From Rhizobiales bacterium Y(2018) (GTDB lineage: Bacteria > Pseudomonadota > Alphaproteobacteria > Rhizobiales > Aestuariivirgaceae), in contig SCPD01000004.1 of the NCBI GenBank assembly GCA_005502925.1, positions 186,001 through 250,000 on the forward strand: 64,000 nucleotides of DNA. The letters run 5' to 3'. Positions 1-7,824 of the stretch are shown here, in pieces. The position numbers and the translations under genes were made by a program. The first letter of the stretch is position 1, and each line of letters begins with the position of its first letter. The notes under the pieces are model-generated. The model ran no database searches. It had not been told where the DNA came from and saw only the letters and a list, made by a program, of their open reading frames with translations.

Positions 1-94
1 CGCGGCCCGTCACCTTGTCGAGGCCGTCGGGACGCAGCGGACGGGTACCGACGACTTTGAACTTCTGGCCGGTAAAGTTGGTGTCATAAGCCAT
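1..94 (-). CDS. Molybdopterin-binding large subunit of a xanthine/CO dehydrogenase-type hydroxylase (N-terminus only)
   Basis: Only the first 31 codons are in the window; the gene runs off the left edge. The peptide begins MAYDTNFTGQKFKVVG and continues into a 'RPDGLDKVTG' segment, which is typical of the start of CoxL/XdhB-type molybdopterin subunits, where the protein enters the first large-subunit domain. A GAGGAG ribosome site lies 8 nt before the ATG. It follows the iron-sulfur subunit gene by 3 nt, so the order is FAD subunit, 2Fe-2S subunit, large subunit in one operon. The substrate cannot be told because the active-site loop is outside the window. Confidence 0.8.
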   Translation of the reverse strand, partial: MAYDTNFTGQKFKVVGTRPLRPDGLDKVTGR

Positions 95-97
95 GGA

Positions 98-574
98 TCA
101 GGCTCCTCTCATCTCACGGGCGGCGTCCTGCACGGCGCGCACGATCTTGTCATAGCCGGTGCAACGGCAAAGATTGCCGGCGAGTCCGAAGCGGATTTCC
201 TCTTCGGTCGGGTTGGCATTTTTCTTGAGGAGTGCGCGCGCCGCGATCAGGAAACCGGGCGTGCAGATGCCGCACTGGAGAGCGGCATGCTCGATGAACT
301 TGCGCTGCAGCGGGTGCAGCTTGTCGCCATCCGCCATGCCCTCGATGGTCTCGATCTTGCGGCCTTCCACTTCGGCGCCGAGAACGAGGCAGGAGCAGAC
401 GAGCTCGCCATCGACGGTGACGCTGCAAGCGCCGCAATCGCCGGTGCCGCAGCCTTCCTTGGCGCCGGTGAGGCCGAGACGGTTGCGCAGCACATCGAGC
501 AGCGGCTCATCCGGATCGCAGACGAATTCGGCCGGATCGCCGTTGACGGTGGTGGATACGTGAACGCCAGCCAT
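98..574 (-). CDS. 2Fe-2S iron-sulfur subunit of a molybdenum hydroxylase (CoxS/XdhC type)
   Basis: 158 aa, the usual size for this small subunit, which passes electrons from the molybdenum site to FAD. The plant-type ferredoxin cluster ligands are visible as C42, C47, C50 and C62 (motif EGCGTGDCGAC), and the second, helical-domain cluster as C101, C104, C136 and C138 (CGIC...CRCTGY). I chose the start MAGVHVSTTVNG because a GGAGG site sits 6-7 nt upstream and because a longer reading would overlap the FAD subunit gene. It begins 1 nt after the stop codon of the FAD subunit gene, so translation is probably coupled. All eight cluster cysteines are present, so the protein should be functional. 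Confidence 0.9.
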   Translation of the reverse strand: MAGVHVSTTVNGDPAEFVCDPDEPLLDVLRNRLGLTGAKEGCGTGDCGACSVTVDGELVCSCLVLGAEVEGRKIETIEGMADGDKLHPLQRKFIEHAALQCGICTPGFLIAARALLKKNANPTEEEIRFGLAGNLCRCTGYDKIVRAVQDAAREMRGA

Positions 575-575
575 A

Positions 576-1433
576 TTATTTGCCTCCTGCGCGCTGATAC
601 GCGATTTTTGCAGCCCGCTTTGCCAGCACGCCTGCGACTTTGGTTCTGAATTCGATGGTGCCGCGCTTGTCGTCGATCGGCGAGCAGGCGGCCGAGCACG
701 CGGCGGCGAGCTTGTCGAGCGCCGCATCGTCGAGCTTGCTGCCGATGATCGCCTTGGCGGCGGGCGCCACGAGCAGCACGGTCGGCGCGACCGCGCCAAG
801 CGCCACACGGGCTTCCTTGACCACGCCCTTGGCGTCGAGCACGAGGCTGACGCCGGCCGACACCACCGCGATGTCCATTTCGGAACGCGGGATGAAGCGC
901 AGATAGGCGTCACCGGCGCGCGCCGGACGCTTCGGCAGCAGCAGTGATTCGACGATCTCGCCCTTGGCGAGGCTGGTGCGGCCCGGTCCCGTCGCGATCT
1001 TCTCGACCGGAACGGTGCGCTTCTTCTTGGGGCCGACGATCACGGCATGGGCGCCTGCGGCGACCAGCGCCGGCACGCTGTCGGCGGCGGGCGAGGCGTT
1101 GCAGAGATTGCCCACCATGGTGCAGCGGCCCTGCACCTGCTTGGAGCCGATGAGGTTGGCCGCTTCGACGACTCCGGGCCAGGCCTTCTTGACGACGCTG
1201 GCGCCGAGCTCATTGCCCGATACCGCGGCGCCGACCTGGAAGCCGGAGGCTGTCTTCTTGATTTCGCGCATGGCCGGAATGCGCTTGATGTCGACGATGA
1301 GATCAGGTTCGACAAAACCACCCTTCAGGCGGACGAGGAGATCGGTTCCTCCCGCAAGGATGGCTGACTTGCCTTTTTCTTTCGTGAGGAGGGTAACCGC
1401 GGCCTTGGTCGAGCTGGGTGCTTCGTATCGCAT
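576..1433 (-). CDS. FAD-binding subunit of a molybdenum hydroxylase (CoxM/XdhB type)
   Basis: 285 aa, the usual length for the medium subunit of CO dehydrogenase/xanthine dehydrogenase-type enzymes. The N-terminal FAD-binding domain contains AILAGGTDLLVRLK (about residues 25-38), matching the family AGGTDL motif, and the second FAD motif is near 'TMVGNLCNASPAADSVP' (residues 105-121, family TIGGNI-like). The C-terminal CO_deh_flav domain follows. It is the first gene of a minus-strand operon FAD-2Fe2S-large subunit, the CoxMSL order. The substrate is unknown; nearby genes deal with amino acids and hydroxyproline but are oriented away. No maturation gene (coxDEF) is visible in the window. Confidence 0.9.
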   Translation of the reverse strand: MRYEAPSSTKAAVTLLTKEKGKSAILAGGTDLLVRLKGGFVEPDLIVDIKRIPAMREIKKTASGFQVGAAVSGNELGASVVKKAWPGVVEAANLIGSKQVQGRCTMVGNLCNASPAADSVPALVAAGAHAVIVGPKKKRTVPVEKIATGPGRTSLAKGEIVESLLLPKRPARAGDAYLRFIPRSEMDIAVVSAGVSLVLDAKGVVKEARVALGAVAPTVLLVAPAAKAIIGSKLDDAALDKLAAACSAACSPIDDKRGTIEFRTKVAGVLAKRAAKIAYQRAGGK

Positions 1434-1806
1434 AAATCCTATCCACCTGGGTTGCTTGCGTGCGGATCACGCTGGAACGTTCAGGGCTTGGAGAAAGCAC
1501 CGCCCCATTCCGAAGCGCGATTGTCATCCACCAGCCCCTTGGCCGTCAATACAAGCCGGCGAAGATTGCGTGTGGTGAGACTTTTCGTCCGCCGGATACG
1601 CTGCAAGAATGCACTACGACATGTCATTGCTGCATCACGTACCCGGTTTTCTTACGACATTGTCGGATGAAAGCGAGCGATCAGTTTGAACGGCTCCGCT
1701 ACCGCCTCGAAGTCTGCATCTTCCGTGAAGGTTTCACTGATTCTCGCTTGTTTTTATATTTTATACAATGTACAAATCTGAAAAACTGAGCCTTACGAGC
1801 TAAGTC
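1434..1806. promoter_or_regulatory. Divergent intergenic region with operator-like palindromes
   Basis: A 373-base gap between the molybdenum hydroxylase operon (leftward) and the epimerase gene (rightward); I see no convincing gene in it. It holds two palindromes about 38 bp apart, GACATGTC (1618-1625) and CGACATTGTCG (1655-1665), which could serve the leftward operon. Near the epimerase, a very AT-rich stretch (1751-1780) contains TATATT at 1755-1760 with a weak TTTCAC 17 bp upstream, and an imperfect palindrome around TACAATGTA (1764-1772) that resembles GntR-type operators. All of these are pattern matches only. Confidence 0.35.
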
Positions 1807-2811
1807 ATGGCAAAATCTACATTTTTCTGTATCGACGGGCATACTTGCGGCAATCCCGTCCGCGTGGTTACGGGCGGCAGCGTGCCGCAGCTCGCCGGCG
1901 CCACCATGTTCGAGCGCCGTCAGGATTTTCTGAAGCGCCACGACTGGATCCGCACCGGACTGATGTTCGAGCCGCGCGGCCATGACATGATGTCGGGCTC
2001 GATCCTCTATCCGCCGACACGCGAAGATTGTGACGTCGCTATACTCTTCATCGAGACATCGGGCTGCCTGCCAATGTGCGGCCACGGCACGATCGGCACC
2101 GTCACCTTCATTCTCGAGCAAGGTCTCGTCACGCCGAGGACGCCGGGCGTTCTGAAGCTCGACACGCCGGCAGGTCTCGTCGAGGCGCATTACGAGAAGA
2201 ACGGCGATGTCGTCGAGCGTGTGCGCATCGTCAATGTCCCCTCTTTCCTGCTGGGCCGCGGCTACAAGGTCACGGTCGAAGGCCTGGGCGAGCTCACCGT
2301 CGATGTCGCCTATGGTGGCAATTTCTACGCCATCGTCGAGGCGCAGGAGAATTATCGCGACCTGGCCGAGGTGAGCCCGGCCGACCTACTCCGCTGGTCG
2401 CCCAAGCTCCGTGACGCCTTCAATGCCCGCCACAAGATCGCGCATCCGGAGAATCCAGCGATCGACCGCCTGACCCATGTGCTGTGGACCGGCAAAGCGC
2501 AGACGGCTGAAGGAACGGCCCGCAACGCCGTCTTCTATGGCGACAAGGCCATCGACCGCTCGCCTTGCGGCACCGGCACCTCGGCGCGCATGGCGCAGCT
2601 CGCCGCCACCGGCCGGCTCGGCGAGAAGGACGTCTTCGTCCATGAATCGATCATCGGCTCGACCTTCAACGGCCGTATCGAAGGCCGCGCCAAAATCGGC
2701 GATCTCGACGCGATCATCCCCTCGATCGAAGGCTGGGCCCGTATCACCGGCTTCAACACGATCTTCCTCGACGACCGCGATCCCTATGTGAAGGGTTTTC
2801 AGGTCGTCTAG
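1807..2811 (+). CDS. Proline racemase-fold enzyme, probable 4-hydroxyproline 2-epimerase
   Basis: 334 aa, the family's usual length. Both catalytic cysteines of the two-base racemase mechanism are present: C91 in MCGHGTIG and C254 in DRSPCGTGTSARMA. Dehydratases of the same fold (trans-3-hydroxyproline dehydratase) carry Thr in place of the second Cys, so two cysteines favour an epimerase/racemase acting on hydroxyproline or proline. The cytosolic enzyme would convert trans-4-hydroxy-L-proline to cis-4-hydroxy-D-proline. It faces a minus-strand operon with a D-amino-acid/sarcosine oxidase-like flavoenzyme and an amino-acid ABC transporter, which fits imino-acid catabolism, although the FAD enzyme that would normally act next is usually a D-hydroxyproline dehydrogenase. 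Confidence 0.85.
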   Translation: MAKSTFFCIDGHTCGNPVRVVTGGSVPQLAGATMFERRQDFLKRHDWIRTGLMFEPRGHDMMSGSILYPPTREDCDVAILFIETSGCLPMCGHGTIGTVTFILEQGLVTPRTPGVLKLDTPAGLVEAHYEKNGDVVERVRIVNVPSFLLGRGYKVTVEGLGELTVDVAYGGNFYAIVEAQENYRDLAEVSPADLLRWSPKLRDAFNARHKIAHPENPAIDRLTHVLWTGKAQTAEGTARNAVFYGDKAIDRSPCGTGTSARMAQLAATGRLGEKDVFVHESIIGSTFNGRIEGRAKIGDLDAIIPSIEGWARITGFNTIFLDDRDPYVKGFQVV

Positions 2812-3143
2812 AGCGACAGGCTGACCCGCCCGCCGAAGACGCGGTAGTGATTGACATTGGGCGGCCGCTCGACGAGAAAGCGATCATCTTCCGGATAGTA
2901 GCGGGCGACCTCCGGCGCATCGCCGGCAAAGGCCTTGATCGCCTCCATCGATTCCCACCAGCTCAGCGTCGTCACCTCACTGATGCCTTCGCCGAGCGCG
3001 CGCATGACGATCTGGAAGCCGAGATTTCCGGGCGTGCGGCCGTAATCGACGGCACCCGTCCGGTTGAAATAGACGAGATAATCGTCTTCATCGGCGGTCC
3101 TGAGGCGCCCGCTCCAGCGGCGCAATATGATCCTCGCAGTCAT
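2808..3143 (-). CDS. ABM-like (antibiotic biosynthesis monooxygenase fold) small protein
   Basis: 111 aa. The middle segment 'TTLSWWESMEAIKAFAG' with a following 'ARYYPEDDRFLVE' is the typical signature of small dimeric alpha/beta barrel proteins of the ABM family, in which 'S.W.S...I..F.G' recurs. Its function is unknown; family members act as monooxygenases, haem-handling proteins or scavengers of reactive carbonyls. A clear AGGAGG ribosome site precedes the ATG. It is the last gene of the oxidase-SBP-permease operon, 35 nt after the permease. Its stop codon overlaps that of the convergent epimerase gene in the shared tetranucleotide CTAG (2808-2811). Confidence 0.7.
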   Translation of the reverse strand: MTARIILRRWSGRLRTADEDDYLVYFNRTGAVDYGRTPGNLGFQIVMRALGEGISEVTTLSWWESMEAIKAFAGDAPEVARYYPEDDRFLVERPPNVNHYRVFGGRVSLSL

Positions 3144-3178
3144 GGCGTCCTCCTTGGGATGTCGAGTTCAGGGTCGGG

Positions 3179-3979
3179 TCATCTGATCGTGCTCCGTGCG
3201 AGTCTTTGCTCGAGAGCATGACTGAATGCCGTCAGCAATGTCGTCAATGTCAGATAAATGCCGGCCACCGCGATGAAGACCGGCACCGGCCGGAAGCTTT
3301 CGGCCTGGACGCGGTTGCCGACCAGCGAAAGCTCGACCACGCCGATCACATAGGCCAGGCTCGAATCCTTGAGCAGCGACACCATGTTGTTGACGAGCGG
3401 CGGCAGGCAGAGCCGGATCGCCTGGGGCAGGATCACCAGCGCCAGTGCATAGATTGGCGACAGACCGAGCGCCTGCGCCGCCTCGCGCTGGCCCTTCGGC
3501 ACGCCGAGAAGCCCGGCGCGAATGACCTCGGAATTATAGGCGCCGACATTGAGCGAAAGCGCCAGCACGGCCGACCAGAAATCAGACAACTCGAGCCCCG
3601 GCAGGAGCGTCGGCAAGGCGAAATAGACGAAGAGGATCTGGACCAGGAGCGGTGTCCCGCGAATGATCCAGAGATAGAAGCCGGCAATATGCTGGAGCAC
3701 GCGGTTGCGCGAGAGCCGCATGAGGGCGACGACGACGCCCGCGAGAAGGCCGAGGCTGCCCGAGGTGATGGTGAGCAGGATCGTCATGCGCGCGCCATTG
3801 CCGAATTGCACGGCCGCCGGCCCGATGGGCTCGGGCATCGCCGCGAGCGGCACCGGCAGGATCCACAGCACGAGGAACATGGCGGCGGCCGCGCCGATCA
3901 TGACGCGGCCTTCGGGATCAGGGAGCCAATCGAGGAGCGTGCTTCGGCGCGGCGCGGATATCATCAGCTGCGGCGGCAT
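3179..3979 (-). CDS. Polar amino-acid ABC transporter permease (HisMQ type)
   Basis: About 266 aa with several hydrophobic segments. The region 'GYLWIIRGTPLLVQILF' type sequence (here FYLWIIRGTPLLVQ) is the family hallmark, followed by 'AYNSEVIRAGLLGVPKGQREAA', the EAA loop that contacts the ATPase. The start at 3979 (MPPQLMISAP) was chosen over 4012 because an AGGAGG lies just upstream, whereas 4012 lies inside the preceding gene. It follows the binding-protein gene with a 23-nt gap. No ATP-binding gene and no second permease gene is found next to it, so it must form a homodimer and use an ATPase encoded elsewhere. Confidence 0.85.
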   Translation of the reverse strand: MPPQLMISAPRRSTLLDWLPDPEGRVMIGAAAAMFLVLWILPVPLAAMPEPIGPAAVQFGNGARMTILLTITSGSLGLLAGVVVALMRLSRNRVLQHIAGFYLWIIRGTPLLVQILFVYFALPTLLPGLELSDFWSAVLALSLNVGAYNSEVIRAGLLGVPKGQREAAQALGLSPIYALALVILPQAIRLCLPPLVNNMVSLLKDSSLAYVIGVVELSLVGNRVQAESFRPVPVFIAVAGIYLTLTTLLTAFSHALEQRLARSTIR

Positions 3980-4002
3980 GGGCGCCTCCTCCCTCGATGC
4001 CG

Positions 4003-4764
4003 TCACGGGCATCGGATGTCCTGCTTGAAATAATGCTCGGATATCCGCTTGTAGCCGCCATCGGCCAGCATGTCGCGCACGGCCGCATCGACCGCATTGC
4101 GCAGCGTGTCATTGCCCTTCTTGAAAGCCATGCCGTAACGTTCTTCATAGAGAAGATCGCCGATCTGCAGTTTGGCGTCCGGCGCCTTCTCGGCGGCGGT
4201 GAGCGCGGTCAGCTTGTCGGAGATCCACACATCGGTGCGGCCGGAGACGAGATTCTGCAGCGCATCCGTGTCCTTCGGAAAGGTCTTGACCTCCTTCACA
4301 CCCGGCACGTCGCGCACCGCGGTCAGATAGGTTGTGCCCACCTGCACGCCGACCACCTTGCCGGCGAGATCGGCGACGGTCCGCGCCCCACCCTCCTTGG
4401 CGACGATGGCGGCACCGCTGCACACATAGGGCGTGCTGAAATCGACCGCCTTCTGGCGCTCGGGCGTGATGCCGTGGCCGGCGACGACGATATCGTAACG
4501 ATCATGATCGAGCCCGACGAGCAAACCGTCGAAAGCGAGCGTCACCCATTCCACCTTGAGGCCGAGCTTTTCGGCGACAGCACTGCCGAGATCGACATCG
4601 AAGCCGGTGAGCTTCTCGCCTTCGAAATAGTTGAAGGGCGGTGTGGCGCCTTCGGTGGCGATCCTGATCGTTCCCGCGGCCTTGATCTCCGCCAGGTCGC
4701 GCGCTCCCGCCGGCGCGATGGCCGTCAGGACCAGCGCAAGGGCTATCCATAGTGCAGACTTCAT
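4003..4764 (-). CDS. Amino-acid ABC transporter periplasmic binding protein (family 3)
   Basis: 253 aa with a Sec signal peptide (MKSALWIALALVLTAIAPAGA, cleaved near AGA-RD at residue 22; shown here in part as positions 1-21). The body has family hallmarks: 'GTIRIATEGATPPFNYF', 'GFDVDLGSAVAEKLGLK' and 'YDIVVAGHGITPERQKAVDF', the last being the PROSITE-like SBP_bac_3 signature area. Ligand is unknown; context with a sarcosine-oxidase-like enzyme and a hydroxyproline epimerase suggests an N-methyl or imino amino acid. Its ATG overlaps the stop of the oxidase gene (ATGA at 4761-4764). Confidence 0.85.
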   Translation of the reverse strand: MKSALWIALALVLTAIAPAGARDLAEIKAAGTIRIATEGATPPFNYFEGEKLTGFDVDLGSAVAEKLGLKVEWVTLAFDGLLVGLDHDRYDIVVAGHGITPERQKAVDFSTPYVCSGAAIVAKEGGARTVADLAGKVVGVQVGTTYLTAVRDVPGVKEVKTFPKDTDALQNLVSGRTDVWISDKLTALTAAEKAPDAKLQIGDLLYEERYGMAFKKGNDTLRNAVDAAVRDMLADGGYKRISEHYFKQDIRCP

Positions 4765-5945
4765 GACGTTCTCCTCCTGTTGCCGACATCCTCACTTGCC
4801 GTGAGGTTTTGCTTGAGCGCCGGACGATCGATCCGGAACGGACCAAGGTCGATCGAGGGCGTCCTGTGCGTGCTGAGATCGGCGACCGCCTCGCCGAACA
4901 GCGGCGCGAATTTGAAGCCATGGCCGGAGCAGGCCGAGATAATCGTGATCCGCGGATCGCGCGGATGCCGGTCGATGATGAAATCCTCATCCGGGGTGAG
5001 CGTATAGCGGCAGGTCTCCACCCGCGCCGCTTCCGGGTAGAGGCCCGGCAAAATGCGCCGGACCTGTCTTTCGAGATCGACGAGAAGCCTGAGATCCGGC
5101 GCGTCGTCATCATCCGCCGCTTCGCGCTTGTTCTCGATCATGAGCTTCATGCCGTCCTCGCGGATGAGCGGGAAGCCGGAGCTCAGCAATCTGCCGCCGA
5201 GATGAAGGATGAAGATGGGGAATGTCCCGGCGACGAAGTGAGCACGCTCGCGTGGCTGGAAATAGGCGACCTGCTCCTTCGAGACGGTGAGCGGCAGATC
5301 GAGTCCCAACCCACGCAGCATTTCATTCGTACGGATGCCCGCGGCGATCACCAGACGATCTGCGTGATAGCTGCCTCTCCCGGTATTGATCTCGAAGCCC
5401 GACGCGACCGGCCGCACCGATAGAACCGCGTCATGCTCCTTGAAGGTCGCGCCTGAACGCCGGGCACTGTCGCCAAGCGCGGCAAGACAGCGATCTGCAT
5501 GCAGGACACCCGCATCGGGCTGGAACAGGCCCATCGCGTCATCTGGAAGCCGGAACTGCGGAAAGCGGCGGGAGAGGCCAGTGCGGTCGAGCACTTCATG
5601 CGGCACCTGCGCTACCTTCATCGCCGCGGCAGTCGCTTGCCAGGACGGCACCGCCCCCATCGCGATGTCGAGGCCGCCGGAAACATGGAGAAGCGGTTCG
5701 CCCGCTTCCTCTTCGAGCCGCCGCCAGGCCGGATAGGCGGCGCGGCACAGCGGAACATAGAAGGGATCGCTGTAAGCGAGGCGGATGATGCGGGTCTGGC
5801 CCTGGGAGCTGCCCTTCTTATGTCCGACCTCGGCCGCTTCGAAGAGGATCACGCGTTCGTTTCGTGCCGCCATCGCGCGGGCCGCGGCGCAGCCCATGAC
5901 GCCACCACCGATCACCGCCACATGGAAATTCATTGCAGGGTTCAT
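4761..5945 (-). CDS. FAD-dependent oxidase, monomeric sarcosine oxidase / N-methyltryptophan oxidase family
   Basis: 394 aa, similar to the ~390 aa of monomeric sarcosine oxidase (SoxA/SolA). The N-terminal Rossmann motif VAVIGGGVMGCAAA (residues 8-21) binds the ADP part of FAD, followed by the family segment 'KGSSQGQTRIIRLAYSDPFYVPL'-like region, seen here around residues 44-66. Near the C-terminus, 'ACSGHGFKFAPLFGE' contains the S-G-H-G-F-K motif; in this family the FAD-linking Cys is in this area (here ISACSGHGFK). It would oxidise an N-methyl or secondary amine, giving hydrogen peroxide. First gene of the oxidase-SBP-permease-ABM operon. A start 4 codons later (5933, MNFHVAV) is equally possible. 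Confidence 0.8.
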   Translation of the reverse strand: MNPAMNFHVAVIGGGVMGCAAARAMAARNERVILFEAAEVGHKKGSSQGQTRIIRLAYSDPFYVPLCRAAYPAWRRLEEEAGEPLLHVSGGLDIAMGAVPSWQATAAAMKVAQVPHEVLDRTGLSRRFPQFRLPDDAMGLFQPDAGVLHADRCLAALGDSARRSGATFKEHDAVLSVRPVASGFEINTGRGSYHADRLVIAAGIRTNEMLRGLGLDLPLTVSKEQVAYFQPRERAHFVAGTFPIFILHLGGRLLSSGFPLIREDGMKLMIENKREAADDDDAPDLRLLVDLERQVRRILPGLYPEAARVETCRYTLTPDEDFIIDRHPRDPRITIISACSGHGFKFAPLFGEAVADLSTHRTPSIDLGPFRIDRPALKQNLTASEDVGNRRRTS

Positions 5946-6002
5946 GCGCTATAGGCACGCGATCCTGTCCGGCTTGACAAACGGCGATTCCTGATCACCA
6001 TG

Positions 6003-6019
6003 CATAAGCAATGCTTATG
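6003..6019. promoter_or_regulatory. Perfect palindrome, probable LysR-type regulator binding site
   Basis: CATAAGCAATGCTTATG is an inverted repeat with 8-bp arms around one central base and fits the T-N11-A rule of LysR-type sites. It lies between the divergent LysR gene and the oxidase/ABC operon, centred about 65 bp upstream of the operon's first codon, the classic place for a LysR recognition site. A TTGACA hexamer at 5974-5979 may be the -35 of the rightward promoter. The palindrome overlaps the most upstream possible ATG of the LysR gene, which argues for a later start. Confidence 0.6.
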
Positions 6020-6035
6020 GATGAGATTTCCTGAG

Positions 6036-6926
6036 ATGCGCCGGCTGCCGCCATTGCAGACCCTGCGGGCTTTCGAGGCCGCCGCGCGGCTGCGCAGCTT
6101 CACGGCTGCCGCCCGCGAGCTGAACATCACCCAATCCGCGGTGAGCCAGCAGGTGCAGCTTCTGGAGGACTCGCTCGGCAAGACGCTGTTCGATCGGCTG
6201 ACGCGCCGCCTCGCTCTGACCCGAGCCGGCGAGCTTTTCGCCCCCACTGTCCGGCAGGCGCTGGAGATGATCACGGAAGTGACGGGCCATGTCTGCGCCG
6301 ACGCGCCGTCGAGCGACCTGTCGCTGGCGGTCATTCCCTCACTGTCGACCCGCTGGCTGGTCGCAAGGCTGCCGCGCTTTCGCGGACGTCATCCCGATAT
6401 CGATCTCGCCCTCTTCCCGGCCATCGAGGCGAGCGAGATCCAGGAATGCGGCGCCGATCTCGGCATACTCTACGGCACCGGCCGCTGGCGCGGCTTCCGT
6501 TCGGAAGAACTGTTGCGCGAGACGATCTTTCCGGTCTGCAGCCCCGATCTGCTCGCCGCGAGTTTCCACGACGTGGATGACATTTTCACCTGCACCTTAT
6601 TGCGCGATGCGGATGTGAAACACGAATATTGGCCGGCCTGGCTCGCCGCGGCCGGAACCCGCAAGCGCGTGGTGACACAAGGGCCTCGCTTTGACAGTCT
6701 GAGCGACATGATCGCGGCGGCCATCGACGGGCAAGGCATCGCGCTCGTGCGCGGCCTCCTCGTTGCCGACGATCTCAAGGTCGGCCGTCTGGTGAAACCC
6801 TTCACGATCGAGATCCCATCGCGCTACGCCTATCATCTCGTCTGGTCCAAGACGCCCCGAAACCGGGTCGCCGCCCTCGCCTTCCGCGAATGGATCACCG
6901 AGGAAATGACGGCCCATACCGTCTGA
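6036..6926 (+). CDS. LysR-family transcriptional regulator (GcvA type)
   Basis: 296 aa from the chosen start. The N-terminus MRRLPPLQTLRAFEAAAR and the HTH 'SFTAAARELNITQSAVSQQ' are typical of the GcvA subgroup, followed by a co-inducer-binding domain. I took the ATG at 6036 because GcvA-type proteins begin two residues before 'RLPPL', and because the in-frame ATGs at 6000 and 6021 lie in or beside the operator palindrome. It is divergent from the sarcosine-oxidase-like/ABC operon, which it very likely controls, probably also repressing itself. The co-inducer would be the amine or amino acid handled by that operon. Confidence 0.85.
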   Translation: MRRLPPLQTLRAFEAAARLRSFTAAARELNITQSAVSQQVQLLEDSLGKTLFDRLTRRLALTRAGELFAPTVRQALEMITEVTGHVCADAPSSDLSLAVIPSLSTRWLVARLPRFRGRHPDIDLALFPAIEASEIQECGADLGILYGTGRWRGFRSEELLRETIFPVCSPDLLAASFHDVDDIFTCTLLRDADVKHEYWPAWLAAAGTRKRVVTQGPRFDSLSDMIAAAIDGQGIALVRGLLVADDLKVGRLVKPFTIEIPSRYAYHLVWSKTPRNRVAALAFREWITEEMTAHTV

Positions 6927-6945
6927 CATCCCCAGAACAGAAGCA

Positions 6946-7824
6946 ATGACTGAAGACATCACACTCTATCGCGACGCCGTCCTCCGTGCCTTTCCGGAAC
7001 TCGAGGGGGCAAATTTCCGCCCGATCACCATGGGCTTTCATTCGCTGGCGCTCGACGCCGACGATCGGCTGATCTTCAAATTTCCGAAAGGGCCCGAGGC
7101 CGAGCGCGCCTTGCGCCGCGAAGCGCTGATCCTCGCGGCGGTGCGCCCGCATCTGTCGATGCCGGTGCCGGATCTCGAGCTCATCGAGGACCCGATGCTG
7201 TTCTCACGTCACACGAAGATCAAGGGCGAGCATCTGCTGAGAGAGCATTATGAAAAGCTCGCCCCCGCGGCGCGCGAAAGGCTCGCCGAGGAACTGGCGC
7301 GATTCTATGCCGAGATCCACGCGCTCGATCCGCTTCTGATGCGCAACGCCGGCGCAACCGAAATCCTCCCCTGGCGCCCGGCAGCCGAAATCCGCGCCAA
7401 AGCATTGCCATTGGTGCCTGATGAGCTTCGCGCTCTGTGCGCAAGTACGATTGCTGCCTATGAGGAACTGCCCGCCGATCCCTTGGGTACGACTTACGGA
7501 TTCTTCGACGGCCATGGCTGGAACATGGCCTTCGATCATGAGAAGCAGCATCTCAACGGCGTCTATGACTTCGCCGATTCAGGCTTCGGCCCCCTGCATC
7601 AGGACTTCGTCTATTCATCCCTCATCGCGCCCGAGCTGACCTGGATGATCGTGGACCGCTATCGGCGCATGACCCGCCGGCCGATCGATGCCGAACGGGT
7701 CAGCCTGCTGATCGGCATGCACCGGCTGTCGGACCTGGCCGAGCTCGCCGATGATCCGCATTATGCGGAAATGCTGCGCGATCAACTGGCCGCCTGGGCA
7801 GGCGACCGTCACCCCTCGGGCTAG
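6946..7824 (+). CDS. APH-fold phosphotransferase family protein
   Basis: 292 aa with an aminoglycoside-phosphotransferase/choline-kinase-like fold. 'LIFKFPKG' near residue 44 provides the ATP-site lysine, 'KIKGEHL' is the P-loop-following hinge area, and the catalytic segment is FFDGHGWNMAF with D188 and N193, where the usual Brenner motif starts with His (HxDxxxxN); here His is replaced by Phe at 186. The metal-binding DFG-like aspartate is D208 in YDFADSG. The substrate cannot be predicted; such proteins act on choline, homoserine, hydroxylysine or similar small alcohols. It starts 20 nt after the LysR gene and could be co-transcribed. It converges with threonine aldolase and shares a CTAG with its stop. 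Confidence 0.7.
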   Translation: MTEDITLYRDAVLRAFPELEGANFRPITMGFHSLALDADDRLIFKFPKGPEAERALRREALILAAVRPHLSMPVPDLELIEDPMLFSRHTKIKGEHLLREHYEKLAPAARERLAEELARFYAEIHALDPLLMRNAGATEILPWRPAAEIRAKALPLVPDELRALCASTIAAYEELPADPLGTTYGFFDGHGWNMAFDHEKQHLNGVYDFADSGFGPLHQDFVYSSLIAPELTWMIVDRYRRMTRRPIDAERVSLLIGMHRLSDLAELADDPHYAEMLRDQLAAWAGDRHPSG

